A stretch of DNA of 64,000 nucleotides from NCBI RefSeq assembly GCF_050563535.1, contig NZ_JBNXUO010000021.1, positions 19,234 to 83,233 on the forward strand, written 5' to 3'. This document shows positions 24,731 through 32,715 of this stretch, one piece after another. The DNA comes from Falsiroseomonas sp050563535. Lineage in GTDB: Bacteria; Pseudomonadota; Alphaproteobacteria; Acetobacterales; Acetobacteraceae. The translations under genes were made by a program, and so were the position numbers. How positions within the stretch are numbered: the stretch's first letter is position 1; the number at the start of each line of letters is the position of its first letter. The notes under the pieces were generated by a model. It made no database searches, had not been told where the DNA came from, and saw only the letters and a list, made by a program, of their open reading frames with translations.

Positions 24731-25876
24731 ATGACGAAGCTGAACGATCTGCTTGGCGACCTGCGCAAGTCGGTGGACGAGATCATCTCCGGCCCCGAGG
24801 AGGGGCGTGCGGATCTCCTGGAGAAGAGCTTCCGGGAATTCGGCGAGGCGGCCGCCCTCATCGAGGAGGATCGCCCCATCGATGGCGGTGCGGTTCTCGC
24901 GAAGATGGGCGCTGCCGTTGTTGAGGCGGCCGGCCTCGATGACGACACGGGCGGCATCGCCGAACTCGCCGGCATCCTCCAGGGGGTCGAGGGCCTTCTC
25001 GACCGCCTGGCTGGGGACGCGGGGTCGCTCTCGAAGAGCGACGACGAGGCGGACATGCGCAAGGCGGCGGCATCGGCCGGCCTGCACGAGCTTGTCGATG
25101 GCTGGTATGGCCTCGGCGTTCGCCTCCTGGAGGTTGCGGCGGCTGCTGACGGCGGCGCTGAACTGCCCGATCTGGGCGGCGACGACATCGCCCAGATCGA
25201 GGATGACTTCGACCGCGTGCGCGCCGGCATCGGCCTTGCCAAGGCGGCGCCCCCGGTCCGGAAGGGCAGGGGCGAGGATGACGGCGAGGCCGATGAGGCC
25301 GACGAGGAAATGGAGGGCGGCGAGGAGCCCGAGATCGATGACGAGGAGCCGCTCGACCCGCTCGACACGATGCAGCGCCTCTGCGCCGCCCTGATGGTGA
25401 CGATTGATGCGGTGCGGAACGCCGATGGTGCCGGCGCCGAAGAGGAGGCGGACTACGAGGAGGCGGACGAGGCGGTTGATGGTGTCGAGAAGTCGGTGAT
25501 GGCCGAATCCCTCGCGAAGGCGCACGCCCTCGTGGCCGAGGCGGAGATCCACACCGCGGCCGAGGCCGAGATTCTGGCGGCGAGGGCGGAAGCTGATCGC
25601 GCCCGCCTCGCGAAGGAGGCTGCCGCCGCCGAACTGAAGAAGGCGCAGGACGATCGCGCTGCGGCCGAGGAGGAGCTTCGTCGCCTCCGCAGCCAGCCCT
25701 CGGCTCCGCGCGCCCGCCTTGGTGGCGCGCAGGCCGTCAGCAAGGCCGACGACAATGGCGGCGTCGACCTCTCGGCAAAGGCCGAGAGCCTCGCGAAGCT
25801 CGCCGAGCGCGATCCCTCTGCCGTGACCCGCGAGCTGATCAAGCTCGCCCAGGGCAACCGCATCCAGATCGGCTGA
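24731..25876 (+). CDS. Probable capsid scaffolding protein (381 aa)
   Basis: Directly precedes the major capsid gene, as scaffolds do. The product is acidic, has a highly acidic middle (EDDGEADEADEEMEGGEEPE) and a long coiled coil (about 262-323), then a short helical end (PSAVTRELIKLAQGNRI). Start chosen by the GAGGGGAAGAT ribosome site. An upstream in-frame ATG at 24590 overlaps the previous stop and would add 47 residues rich in Pro and Arg. Function is inferred from position and composition only. Confidence 0.6.
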   Translation: MTKLNDLLGDLRKSVDEIISGPEEGRADLLEKSFREFGEAAALIEEDRPIDGGAVLAKMGAAVVEAAGLDDDTGGIAELAGILQGVEGLLDRLAGDAGSLSKSDDEADMRKAAASAGLHELVDGWYGLGVRLLEVAAAADGGAELPDLGGDDIAQIEDDFDRVRAGIGLAKAAPPVRKGRGEDDGEADEADEEMEGGEEPEIDDEEPLDPLDTMQRLCAALMVTIDAVRNADGAGAEEEADYEEADEAVDGVEKSVMAESLAKAHALVAEAEIHTAAEAEILAARAEADRARLAKEAAAAELKKAQDDRAAAEEELRRLRSQPSAPRARLGGAQAVSKADDNGGVDLSAKAESLAKLAERDPSAVTRELIKLAQGNRIQIG

Positions 25877-25932
25877 CCCCAAGGGGTCTGGCCCGAAGAA
25901 CCCGCGGCCCATCCGGGTTTGCGGAGAAGAGA

Positions 25933-25970
25933 CGCGCCTCGATGACACATTGATGTGTGATTGAGGCGTG
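25933..25970 (+). promoter_or_regulatory. Extended palindrome (ACACAT-TG-ATGTGT with GC-rich outer arms) upstream of capsid gene
   Basis: The core at 25945-25958 is a 6-2-6 perfect inverted repeat. CGCCTC and GAGGCG arms on either side extend the dyad to about 36 bp. It lies in the 211-bp gap between the scaffold and capsid genes, 130 bp before the capsid ATG. The capsid gene needs the highest expression, so a strong promoter or operator here is reasonable. The rest of the gap holds the 26065 element and no clear gene. Confidence 0.6.
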
Positions 25971-26064
25971 AACCACCACGCTCGTCACCGCCGGGTGAGC
26001 GCCGGCACGAGGCCGCGGGGCATCCGCCCCGCACCCGCCCGCAGGGAGCCGCCTGGGCAGCGGT

Positions 26065-26078
26065 CACACAATTATGGG
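26065..26078 (+). promoter_or_regulatory. CACAC-AATT-ATGGG element next to capsid start
   Basis: A degenerate member of the palindrome family with 4-nt spacing, matching the thyX element (CACAT-ATTT-ATGGG) in its right half. It ends 9 bp before the capsid ATG, so it overlaps the ribosome-binding area and could act on translation. Confidence 0.4.
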
Positions 26079-26087
26079 ATCTACGAC

Positions 26088-27584
26088 ATGACGTCGCAGG
26101 AAACCTTGCAGCTCCTCAAGGACGCGCTACAGAAGTCGAACGCCGATCCGGCGCTCGCCAAGGCCTTCACGCAGAGCGCCAGCCAGCTCACCGGCCTCAC
26201 CGCCTTCTCGCTGGAGGCGCCGGCCAAGACCCTCTATCCGGTCCTCACGCCCTTCCGCAACGCGCTGCCGCGCACGGTCGGCGGCACGGGCATCCAGGCG
26301 AACTGGCGCGCGATCACGGCCATCAACAACGGCCGCATCCCCGCAGGCCTCGCCGAGGGCGCGCGCGGCGGCGTGATCAACACGACCGTCCGCGAATACC
26401 TCGCGGCCTTCCGCGGTCTCGGCCTCGACGACAACGTGACCTTCGAGGCCGACATGGCCGCGCAGGGCTTCGATGACGTCAAGGCGCGCGCCACCGAGGG
26501 CCTCCTGCGCTCCCTGATGATCGAGGAGGAGCGGGTCATCGTTGGCGGCAACGGCAGCCTCGCGCTCGGCACCACGCCGACCCCGACGCTGACCACCGCG
26601 ACGAGCGGCGGCGCGATCACCGCGAGCACCGCCGTGCAGGTTGTGTGCGTCGCGCTGACGCCCTTCGGCTTCGGTCGCGCGAGCGTCGCCAACGGCGTGG
26701 AGGGCCAGATCACCTTCAGCCGCGGCGACGGCAGCTCGTCCACCGTCAACGGCGGCACCGCGCAGCAGTCCTCGGTGGCGAGCGTCACCGTTGGCGGCTC
26801 GGGCAACGCCCACACGGTCTCCGCGAGCGTCTCCGCGGTGCGCGGCGCCGCCGGCTACGCCTGGTATGTCGGCACCGGCGGCACCCAGCGGATCGCGGCG
26901 ATCACCACGATCAATTCGGTGCTCATCACCGCCGTGCCCGGCTCCGGCCAGACCCTCGCGGCGTCCAACACCGGCGCGGACTACTCGACCTCCTCGCTGG
27001 AGTTCGATGGCCTGCTGACGATGGCCGCGAACGCGATCAACGGGTCCTACTTCCGCGCGATGCCGACCGGCACCGCCGGCACGGGCACCGGCCTCACCGC
27101 GGACGCGGCCGGCGGCATCCAGGAGTTCGACGAGGCCCTCCAGTGGTTCTGGGACAACCACCGTCTCAGCCCCACGAACATCTGGGTCAGCTCGCAGGAG
27201 CAGAACTGGATCCGCAGGAAGGTGCTGACCGGCAACACCTCGGCCGTGCAGCGCTTCGCCTTCTCGGCGGCGCAGCAGTCGCTGCTCGGCGGCACCTCGG
27301 TGCAGGGCTACACGAACCCCTTCACGATGGGTTCGGCGAAGACCATCCCGATCGCGATGCACCCGAATCTGCCGGCCGGCACCGTGCTCTTCACCACGAA
27401 CGAACTGCCCTACACCCTGTCGGGCGTGACGGACGTGATGCGGATGCTGCTGCGCCGCGACTACTACCAGATCGAGTGGCCGATGCGGACCCGCCGCTAC
27501 GAGTATGGCGTCTACATGGACGGCGTGCTCCAGCACTACTTCCCCCCGAGCATGGGGATTCTGACCAACATTGCCGCGGCCTGA
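26088..27584 (+). CDS. Major capsid protein (HK97-like fold, putative), with Ig-like insertion
   Basis: Main shell protein. The first 150 residues fit HK97-type capsid openings (SLEAPAKTLYPVLTPFRNALPRT, then TTVREYLAAFRGLGLDDNVTFE). Residues about 165-300 form a Gly/Thr/Ser-rich beta insertion (ALTPFGFGRASV, VSAVRGAAGYAWYVG) like the Ig-type decoration domains of phage capsids. The end has the core domain with FDEALQWFWDNHRLSPTNIWVSSQE and MRMLLRRDYYQIEWPMRTRRYEYGVY. It follows a probable scaffold and precedes the connectors. The ATG at 26088 was chosen since the longer frame overlaps the regulatory gap. Confidence 0.88.
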   Translation: MTSQETLQLLKDALQKSNADPALAKAFTQSASQLTGLTAFSLEAPAKTLYPVLTPFRNALPRTVGGTGIQANWRAITAINNGRIPAGLAEGARGGVINTTVREYLAAFRGLGLDDNVTFEADMAAQGFDDVKARATEGLLRSLMIEEERVIVGGNGSLALGTTPTPTLTTATSGGAITASTAVQVVCVALTPFGFGRASVANGVEGQITFSRGDGSSSTVNGGTAQQSSVASVTVGGSGNAHTVSASVSAVRGAAGYAWYVGTGGTQRIAAITTINSVLITAVPGSGQTLAASNTGADYSTSSLEFDGLLTMAANAINGSYFRAMPTGTAGTGTGLTADAAGGIQEFDEALQWFWDNHRLSPTNIWVSSQEQNWIRRKVLTGNTSAVQRFAFSAAQQSLLGGTSVQGYTNPFTMGSAKTIPIAMHPNLPAGTVLFTTNELPYTLSGVTDVMRMLLRRDYYQIEWPMRTRRYEYGVYMDGVLQHYFPPSMGILTNIAAA

Positions 27585-27600
27585 CAGGGGTCGTGACCTG

Positions 27601-27625
27601 GAGGGGGCCGAGAGGCCCCCTCTTC
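27601..27625 (+). terminator. Stem-loop after capsid gene (partial terminator or mRNA stabiliser)
   Basis: GAGGGGGCC-GAGA-GGCCCCCTC forms a 9-bp GC stem with a 4-nt loop, followed only by TTC, so termination would be weak. This arrangement behind a capsid gene often limits downstream expression. Confidence 0.6.
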
Positions 27626-27642
27626 ACCCAATGGAGGCGCTC

Positions 27643-27849
27643 ATGCCCCGCATCCGATCCGCCGGATCGATTTCCTTCGGCGGCGTCGAATACCCCTCCA
27701 TCGAGGGCCTCGTTGAGGTTCCCTCCGAGGCGCTTGCAAGCCTCGCCCATCACGGCCTCCTGGCGGAGGACGAGGCAGGGGAGCCGCAGCCCGAAGCACG
27801 CCGTCGCGGCCGGCCCCCGAAGGCCCAGGCCGAGGACGCAGAGGGGTGA
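27643..27849 (+). CDS. Small protein after capsid with AT-hook-like end (68 aa)
   Basis: AATGGAGG lies about 6 nt before the ATG. The middle resembles short conserved proteins after phage capsids (ISFGGVEYPSIEGLVEVPSEAL). The C-terminus has RRRGRPPK, an AT-hook-like DNA-binding motif. Stop overlaps the next GTG. Confidence 0.6.
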   Translation: MPRIRSAGSISFGGVEYPSIEGLVEVPSEALASLAHHGLLAEDEAGEPQPEARRRGRPPKAQAEDAEG

Positions 27850-28373
27850 TCAGCCTCACCCAGCAGCACCAGGCCCTCATCGAGGTGCCGGAGGGCTACT
27901 CGGCCTGGCTTCCCGTCATCCTTGCCGCGGCCGGCCGCGCGGTGGAGGCGCATTGCAACAGGGTGTTCGAGGCGGCCGCTCGAACCGAGGTCCATGACGG
28001 CACAGATTCCGACGGCATTCCGCTTCGCCACCAGCCCGTCGCCTCGATCTCCGCCCTGCGGGTCGGTGGCGCGCCGGTCGATCTCGCGAATGTCTATGCG
28101 GACGGACCGGTCCTTCGCTGGCGGGGTGGGTTCTTCCCGCGCGGACGCGGCAATGTCGAGGTCTCCTATACCGCCGGCTCGCTGCCCGAAGATGTCGCGC
28201 TCGCCACCGTCATGACAGCGCAGGCCATGATCAACGCCGCCACCCTTGACCCGAACACGACCGGCGAGAGCACGGCCGGATACTCCGCCTCCTTCTCCCC
28301 CGAGGGTGCCGGCTCCATTCCGCGCGCCGCTCAGTCCCTGCTGAGGCCGCACATCAAGAGGTTCTCCGTCTGA
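27846..28373 (+). CDS. Head-tail connector protein (gp6-like, putative)
   Basis: GTG start overlapping the previous stop. The 175 residues start with a helix (LTQQHQALIEVPEGYSAWL), then VEAHCNRVFEAA and beta strands, and end with the QSLLRPHIKRF helix expected of adaptor proteins that dock under the portal. The order capsid, adaptor, stopper, tail completion fits siphophages. Confidence 0.7.
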   Translation: MISLTQQHQALIEVPEGYSAWLPVILAAAGRAVEAHCNRVFEAAARTEVHDGTDSDGIPLRHQPVASISALRVGGAPVDLANVYADGPVLRWRGGFFPRGRGNVEVSYTAGSLPEDVALATVMTAQAMINAATLDPNTTGESTAGYSASFSPEGAGSIPRAAQSLLRPHIKRFSV

Positions 28374-28957
28374 TGGCGCCGGGAGCCTGGGCGCGCGCAC
28401 GCGTCAGGTCGGTCGCCGCGCGCCGCGGATCGTCCCTCACCATTCGGTTCATATCCCGCATCGCCGGGGCCGATCCGCAGCCATCGCCGCCGATGGTGAT
28501 GGGGCCGCTTGTCCTCGGCGCGGCCGCAAACCCTGGCGACGCATCGATCTCCCTCCGCGCAACAGGTCTTGTTGGACGATTTGTCGCGGGCGACCGTCTG
28601 GCGGTCGCGGGCACCACCTACACCGTGACCGCATCCTCGACCGCATCCGCTGGCGCGGCGACCGTCCCCATCTCCCCGCCCGTCATTGCCCCCGCCCAGA
28701 CGGGCGCCCCCGTCACGCCCGTTTGGGCGGCCGACATCGTCACGCGCGCGATGGTTCTCCAGCGCCCGTCCAGGGGGCTTCCGGGGAGGCCTGAGACGGA
28801 GCAGTCGCTCACGATCTCGCTCCCGGCGATTGGGCTCCCGAGGGATCCCGAGCCAGGGGACATCATCATCGGCCTTGGCGGCCGCTTCGCCGTCTTCGAC
28901 GCCTTTCCCGAGATGCAGGCCGAGACGGTTGTCTCGTGGACGTTGAGGGCGCGCTGA
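28373..28957 (+). CDS. Head closure/stopper-like protein (194 aa)
   Basis: ATG overlaps the adaptor stop. Mostly beta-rich (PLVLGAAANPGDASISL, FVAGDRLAVAGTTYTV, GDIIIGLGGRFAVFDAFPE). It lies between adaptor and HK97 gp10-like protein, the place of the head-tail stopper. No strong sequence signature. Confidence 0.55.
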   Translation: MAPGAWARARVRSVAARRGSSLTIRFISRIAGADPQPSPPMVMGPLVLGAAANPGDASISLRATGLVGRFVAGDRLAVAGTTYTVTASSTASAGAATVPISPPVIAPAQTGAPVTPVWAADIVTRAMVLQRPSRGLPGRPETEQSLTISLPAIGLPRDPEPGDIIIGLGGRFAVFDAFPEMQAETVVSWTLRAR

Positions 28958-28958
28958 C

Positions 28959-29534
28959 ATGGCTGACTTTGCAACATCCGTCGCTGAGTTCGTTGCCAAG
29001 GTGAAGGGGCGAGGGGATGCCGCCCTGCGGATGATCGCCTCCGACGCCCTCTCTCGCGTGCGCGAATTGACCCCCGTCCGCACCGGCTATCTCCGTGCCA
29101 ACTGGCAGGCCTCCTTCGACGGTGAGGTTGCGCCCGTCGATCGCGAGAGCGCCGGCACCACGGCGGCCGAGGTCACGGGCAGCGTCGCGGGAAGCGTTGC
29201 GGCCGGCAGGGCTGGCGTGGTCGTTGGCACCGCCGTCGGAGGTCCTGTTGGGGCCGTCGTCGGAGGGGTCGTCGGATCGGTGGCCGGCGGGGTGGCCGGC
29301 GGCGAGATCGGCAAGTCCGTCCTGCGGGAGGGCAATCCGCTCGCCGAGGCAAGGGTCGGCGACACGATCTTCATCCTCAACCCCGTCGTCTACGCGCGGA
29401 TGATCGAATACGGCTTCAGCGGCAAGGACAGCCGCGGCGTCTCGGTCAATCGGGAGGGGCGCGGCATGGTTCGACAGACTGTTTCCGAGATGCCGTCCAT
29501 CGCTCAGAAGGCGATTGATCGGATCTCCCGATGA
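28959..29534 (+). CDS. HK97 gp10-like tail completion protein with glycine-zipper insertion (191 aa)
   Basis: The ends match gp10-like neck proteins: SRVRELTPVRTGYLRANW (about 29-46) and YARMIEYGFSGKDSRG (about 145). Between them is about 60 residues of Gly/Ala/Val repeats (AGRAGVVVGTAVGGPVGA, VVGGVVGSVAGGVAGG) that look like a membrane-type glycine zipper, not seen in normal gp10 proteins. Confidence 0.75.
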   Translation: MADFATSVAEFVAKVKGRGDAALRMIASDALSRVRELTPVRTGYLRANWQASFDGEVAPVDRESAGTTAAEVTGSVAGSVAAGRAGVVVGTAVGGPVGAVVGGVVGSVAGGVAGGEIGKSVLREGNPLAEARVGDTIFILNPVVYARMIEYGFSGKDSRGVSVNREGRGMVRQTVSEMPSIAQKAIDRISR

Positions 29535-29929
29535 TCTCCGCCATCGAGGATGCGTTCGCCTCGCGAATCTCCGGCGTCTGGACGGGCGACATCGCCTGGG
29601 ATGGACGCCCCTACAGCCCGTCTCCCGACACCCCCTATCTCGCCGTCGGTCTTGTCGCCCACAGCAGACGCACCCTCGGCGCCGGCGCTAACGCGATCCG
29701 CGAGTGGAGCGGCGCCTGGCAGGCCTCGGTCGTGATGCCGGCATCGGCCGGCCTGAGGCCGGCGCGCGACGCGGCCTGGGAGATCGCCGGCCACTACCGG
29801 AGAGGGACGCCCTTTCCCTCTCTGACAGGTCTCCAGATCACCAATGCCGACATCCGCCCCGCCTATGCGGACACGGACTTCGTCCGGATTCCGGTGGTCG
29901 TCGAGTGGTTCATGATGGAGGTTGGATGA
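29531..29929 (+). CDS. Tail terminator protein (putative)
   Basis: The 132-residue product has the short alpha/beta fold pattern of tail terminators: N-terminal helix (MISAIEDAFASRI), strands with YLAVGLVAHSRR, EWSGAWQASVVM, and C-terminal FVRIPVVVEWFM. It overlaps both neighbours and sits directly before the tail-tube region, as expected. Confidence 0.65.
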   Translation: MISAIEDAFASRISGVWTGDIAWDGRPYSPSPDTPYLAVGLVAHSRRTLGAGANAIREWSGAWQASVVMPASAGLRPARDAAWEIAGHYRRGTPFPSLTGLQITNADIRPAYADTDFVRIPVVVEWFMMEVG

Positions 29930-30171
29930 CGATGCACCGCATCCGCATCGATTTTTTCCGGCACGGACGGATCTACCGCGTCGGAGAGTCGCACTCCTTT
30001 GAGGAGTGGCCGGACGAGACGCGGCTCGACGAGGTCTCCCACCTCATCGCGTCGGGGCATATCGAACAGCCCGAGCCGCCCTCCCAGGAGGCGCCGACCG
30101 CTGTCCGAGAGACACACAAAAATGTGCGCGGCGCCGCCGCGGACTCCGTCAGCAACACGAAGGAGGGTTAA
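29926..30171 (+). CDS. Hypothetical protein before tail tube (81 aa)
   Basis: ATG overlaps the previous TGA; GATGGAGG lies upstream. The product has a compact start (MHRIRIDFFRHGRIYRVGES), then an acidic Pro-rich end. Its C-terminal codons contain the 30115 palindrome. Function unknown. Confidence 0.55.
   Translation: MTMHRIRIDFFRHGRIYRVGESHSFEEWPDETRLDEVSHLIASGHIEQPEPPSQEAPTAVRETHKNVRGAAADSVSNTKEG
30115..30126 (+). promoter_or_regulatory. Palindrome CACAA-AA-ATGTG before the tail tube gene
   Basis: A one-mismatch 5-2-5 inverted repeat inside the 3' end of the previous gene, 48 bp before the tail tube ATG. The left flank GAGACA is the same as at the 5980 site. Belongs to the recurring family. 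Confidence 0.55.
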
Positions 30172-30174
30172 TCC

Positions 30175-31371
30175 ATGCCGATCCCGCGCGGCGTAAACAA
30201 GCGCGTCGTAGTCGCCCGAGAGACGACCTACGGAACCCAGGGCTCCGGTCCGGGCTTCGAGATGCGTCGCGTCCAGTCGGTGCTGAACTTCAGCAAGGAC
30301 AGCATCCAGAACGACGAGATCCTCACCTCCGGCCAGATCCGCGACGTCCGACACGGCGTCGGCCGGGTGAACGGCCAGATCACCGGCAATCTCGCGCCCG
30401 GCTCGTCCTGGCCGCTCATCGAGAGCCTCCTGCGTCGCGACTTCAGCGCCTCGGTCAATTCCGGCGCCCTCGTGAACGTCGCCGCCGCCGCCGGTCCGCC
30501 TGGGACCTTCACCCGCGCCGCCGGCTCCTTCGTCACCGACGGATTCCGTGTCGGCGATGTCGTGCGCTGGACCGGCTGGGCCACCACCGGCGCGGCGAAC
30601 AACAACGTCAACTACCGGATCATCGCCCTAACCGCGACCGTGATGACCGTGGCGGGCACCGTGGCCGCCAAGGTTGCCGGCGACAGCGTCACCTGCACGC
30701 GCGTCGGCAAGCGAACCTTCACGCCCGCCACCGGCCGGACGAACCCTTCCTTCTCGATCGAGCACTGGTTCTCCGACGTCAACATGAGCGAGCTGTTCAC
30801 CGGCTGCCGCACGACGCAGATGTCGCTGAACATCCCCGCGACGGGTCCCGTGCCGCTCTCGGCGAGCATCATGGGGCGCGCCCTCACCACCGGTGCCTCT
30901 GCGGTCTACTCCTCGCCCACCGCGCCCGTGGTGTCCGATGCGGTTGTCGGCGCCACCTCGCTCATCCGCGTGAACGGCGCGGACCAGGTGATCGTCACCG
31001 GCATGCAGATCAACATGCAGGTCAACAGCCAGGCGACGCCCGTGGCCGGCAGCCTCTTCCTGCCCGACATCTTCCAGGGCGTCCTGTCGGTGAGCGGCTC
31101 GATCAGCGCCTATTGCGACGGCGTCTCCCTCCGGGATCTCTTCCTCAACGAGACCTCGCTCGGCATCAACGTCCTGCTGACGAATTCGCCGGCGGCGAAC
31201 GCGGACTTCATCTCGATCCATCTCCCGCGCGTGAAGTTCATGTCGGCCGACAAGAACGACAGCGACACGGCGATCTTCGAGCAGTTCCAGTTCGTTGCCC
31301 TGGAGAACACCTCCTCGGCGGCCAATGAGGAGCTGACCACGATCGTCGTGCAGGACAGCCTCGTGCCGTAA
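30175..31371 (+). CDS. Major tail tube protein
   Basis: Forms the tail tube. The 398-residue product matches phage tail tube proteins: ARETTYGTQGSGPGFEMRRV, an IRDVRHGVGRVNGQITGNL segment, GRTNPSFSIEHWFSDVN, and a C-terminal ISIHLPRVKFMSADKNDSD. Residues about 100-185 form an inserted small beta domain. Good ribosome site (GAAGGAGGG). Followed by chaperones and tape measure in the usual order. Confidence 0.88.
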   Translation: MPIPRGVNKRVVVARETTYGTQGSGPGFEMRRVQSVLNFSKDSIQNDEILTSGQIRDVRHGVGRVNGQITGNLAPGSSWPLIESLLRRDFSASVNSGALVNVAAAAGPPGTFTRAAGSFVTDGFRVGDVVRWTGWATTGAANNNVNYRIIALTATVMTVAGTVAAKVAGDSVTCTRVGKRTFTPATGRTNPSFSIEHWFSDVNMSELFTGCRTTQMSLNIPATGPVPLSASIMGRALTTGASAVYSSPTAPVVSDAVVGATSLIRVNGADQVIVTGMQINMQVNSQATPVAGSLFLPDIFQGVLSVSGSISAYCDGVSLRDLFLNETSLGINVLLTNSPAANADFISIHLPRVKFMSADKNDSDTAIFEQFQFVALENTSSAANEELTTIVVQDSLVP

Positions 31372-31394
31372 GGCGCCTCGACGCGGTGGACAAT

Positions 31395-31434
31395 GGCGCC
31401 CCGGTGGCACATTTATGTGTGGCGCCGGGGCGCC
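31395..31434 (+). promoter_or_regulatory. Extended palindrome CACAT-TT-ATGTG with GC-rich arms before tail chaperone
   Basis: The core at 31408-31419 is a perfect 12-bp inverted repeat. GGCGCCCCGG and CCGGGGCGCC arms extend it, giving a 40-bp dyad. It lies in the 98-bp gap after the tail tube gene, 50 bp before the chaperone start. As RNA it could also form a stable hairpin. Confidence 0.6.
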
Positions 31435-31469
31435 GCCCTGTAACAGCAACAGCAATGGAAGGACGTGGT

Positions 31470-31883
31470 ATGAGCTTCGACATCGCCGCCCTCGACAGCA
31501 GCACCCCCTCCGAGGAGGGGCGCGAGATGGAGCTGCTCCGCATGGACGGCGCCGTGGTGAAGCACCCCGACGGCCGCCCCGTGACGATCACGCTTCGCGG
31601 CCGCCTCTCGCGCGCGGTTCAGGCTGCCGATCGCGAGATTCAGAACCGCCGCCTTGAGATGAGCCGTCGCGGTCGCCGCGTCTCCCTCGAAGAGGCCGAC
31701 GACGAGATCACCACGACGCTCGTCGCTGCGACGAAGGCCTGGTCCTTCGACACGATGGACGGCCAGTCCTTTGCCTGCACGCCCGAGAATGCGCGGAAGT
31801 TCTGGACCGACCCCCGCTTCCTTCATCTGCGCGAGCAGGGCCTCGTCTTCATGCGCGAGGACGCCCGTTTTACGCAGCGCTGA
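31470..31883 (+). CDS. Tail assembly chaperone (gpG-like)
   Basis: The 137-residue product lies between tail tube and tape measure, the place of lambda G. It has a central basic helix (AVQAADREIQNRRLEMSRRGRR) and a DFAR-type helical end with WTDPRFLHLREQGLVF. The 3' end contains a TTTT slip site from which a -1 shift enters the downstream frame (see 31868). Ribosome site AATGGAAGG. Confidence 0.75.
   Translation: MSFDIAALDSSTPSEEGREMELLRMDGAVVKHPDGRPVTITLRGRLSRAVQAADREIQNRRLEMSRRGRRVSLEEADDEITTTLVAATKAWSFDTMDGQSFACTPENARKFWTDPRFLHLREQGLVFMREDARFTQR
31868..31871 (+). other. Candidate -1 frameshift site joining tail chaperones G and GT
   Basis: The codons CGT-TTT-ACG contain TTTT, so the Phe tRNA could slip back one base. 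In the -1 frame the reading continues PFYAALIEAMVAH into the 31892 frame with no stop. Lambda and many siphophages make a G-T fusion this way. The site is not a canonical XXXYYYZ heptamer. Confidence 0.5.
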
Positions 31884-31891
31884 TCGAGGCG

Positions 31892-32248
31892 ATGGTGGCG
31901 CATCTGCGCCACGAGGTCTCACTTGATCAGCGCCTCCCGACGGGGGAGAGCCAGCGCGATGCTCTGGAGAGGGTCGCCGAGATCACCGGAAAGCGGCCGA
32001 GGGAGCTGGATGCGGCTCCGGGCCTGCCGCACGGCACGGAGCGGCTCTATGACATCTTCGCCCAGCTCTCCGCCGGGAGATCCTACGGGATGAGCGGTCC
32101 GATGCCGCTCTCCAGCCTCGAAATCCAGGCCTGGTGCTCCCTCACCGGACAGCGGCTCGACGGATGGGAGTTGACCGCCATTCGCCGACTTGACGCCGCC
32201 TGGATCAAGGCGTCGAACAAGCCGGACGAACGACCTGATGGGGCTTAG
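31892..32248 (+). CDS. Tail assembly chaperone T part (probably made as frameshift fusion)
   Basis: The 118-residue frame starts 8 nt after the G stop and is open upstream to the slip site. Helical throughout (DALERVAEITGKRPRELDAA, RLYDIFAQLSAG, LSSLEIQAWCSLTG). It resembles T-type chaperone extensions. No good ribosome site precedes ATG 31892, which favours frameshift expression. Confidence 0.65.
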   Translation: MVAHLRHEVSLDQRLPTGESQRDALERVAEITGKRPRELDAAPGLPHGTERLYDIFAQLSAGRSYGMSGPMPLSSLEIQAWCSLTGQRLDGWELTAIRRLDAAWIKASNKPDERPDGA

Positions 32249-32643
32249 GCGTCGAGCCGGCGCCTGAGCCACTCCCTCGCGCTTGGGGAGCCAATCCACG
32301 CCGCGCGGAGGGCGAACCAGGCGGTCCCGCCGATGGCTGCGGTGTATAGGACGAGATTAACAATGCCGACGTCTCGCCCCGGCATGAGCAGATCGAGCAG
32401 CGTGGATAGGATCCAGGCATAGGACGCAAAGATCGCAGGTGTCCTCGCCCGGCCCTGCTGCGCGCTGTGCGCGAGCCAGACGCCGATGCCGGCAACCCCA
32501 AGGCCGGCGAGCGTCATCACCCGCCCGACCGAGCGATCGATTGGCGGGCCGTTCAGTGGCGCGGTGAGAACGCCCATCGCCTCGCCGTAGAAGACCAGCG
32601 ACCCGGCAAAGGCCAGAAATACGGCAAGGGCAAGCCGCCCCAT
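32245..32643 (-). CDS. Four-TM membrane protein on the opposite strand within the tail operon (132 aa)
   Basis: The only minus-strand gene between 1 and 50 kb. It has four hydrophobic segments: ALAVFLAFAGSLVFYG (about 5-20), MTLAGLGVAGIGVWLA (about 43), IFASYAWILSTLLDLLM (about 71) and IVNLVLYTAAIGGTAWFAL (about 94). A good AGGAGG lies 6 nt before its ATG, and just upstream in its own direction is ACACATAGG, half of the palindrome family. Independent morons of this kind often change the host membrane or exclude other phages, but no homologue is recognised. Confidence 0.7.
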   Translation of the reverse strand: MGRLALAVFLAFAGSLVFYGEAMGVLTAPLNGPPIDRSVGRVMTLAGLGVAGIGVWLAHSAQQGRARTPAIFASYAWILSTLLDLLMPGRDVGIVNLVLYTAAIGGTAWFALRAAWIGSPSAREWLRRRLDA

Positions 32644-32653
32644 ATGCGCCTCC

Positions 32654-32661
32654 TATGTGTT
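32654..32661 (-). promoter_or_regulatory. ACACATA half-site upstream of the minus-strand membrane gene
   Basis: Read on the minus strand, ACACATAGGAGG places a CACAT half-site directly before the ribosome site of the membrane gene. Only one half is present, so this is a weak family member. Confidence 0.3.
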
Positions 32662-32715
32662 CCGAAGACCTAATGATGTGCCCCCTTGACCGGGGCGGCG
32701 CAAGAGGGAATGCCC

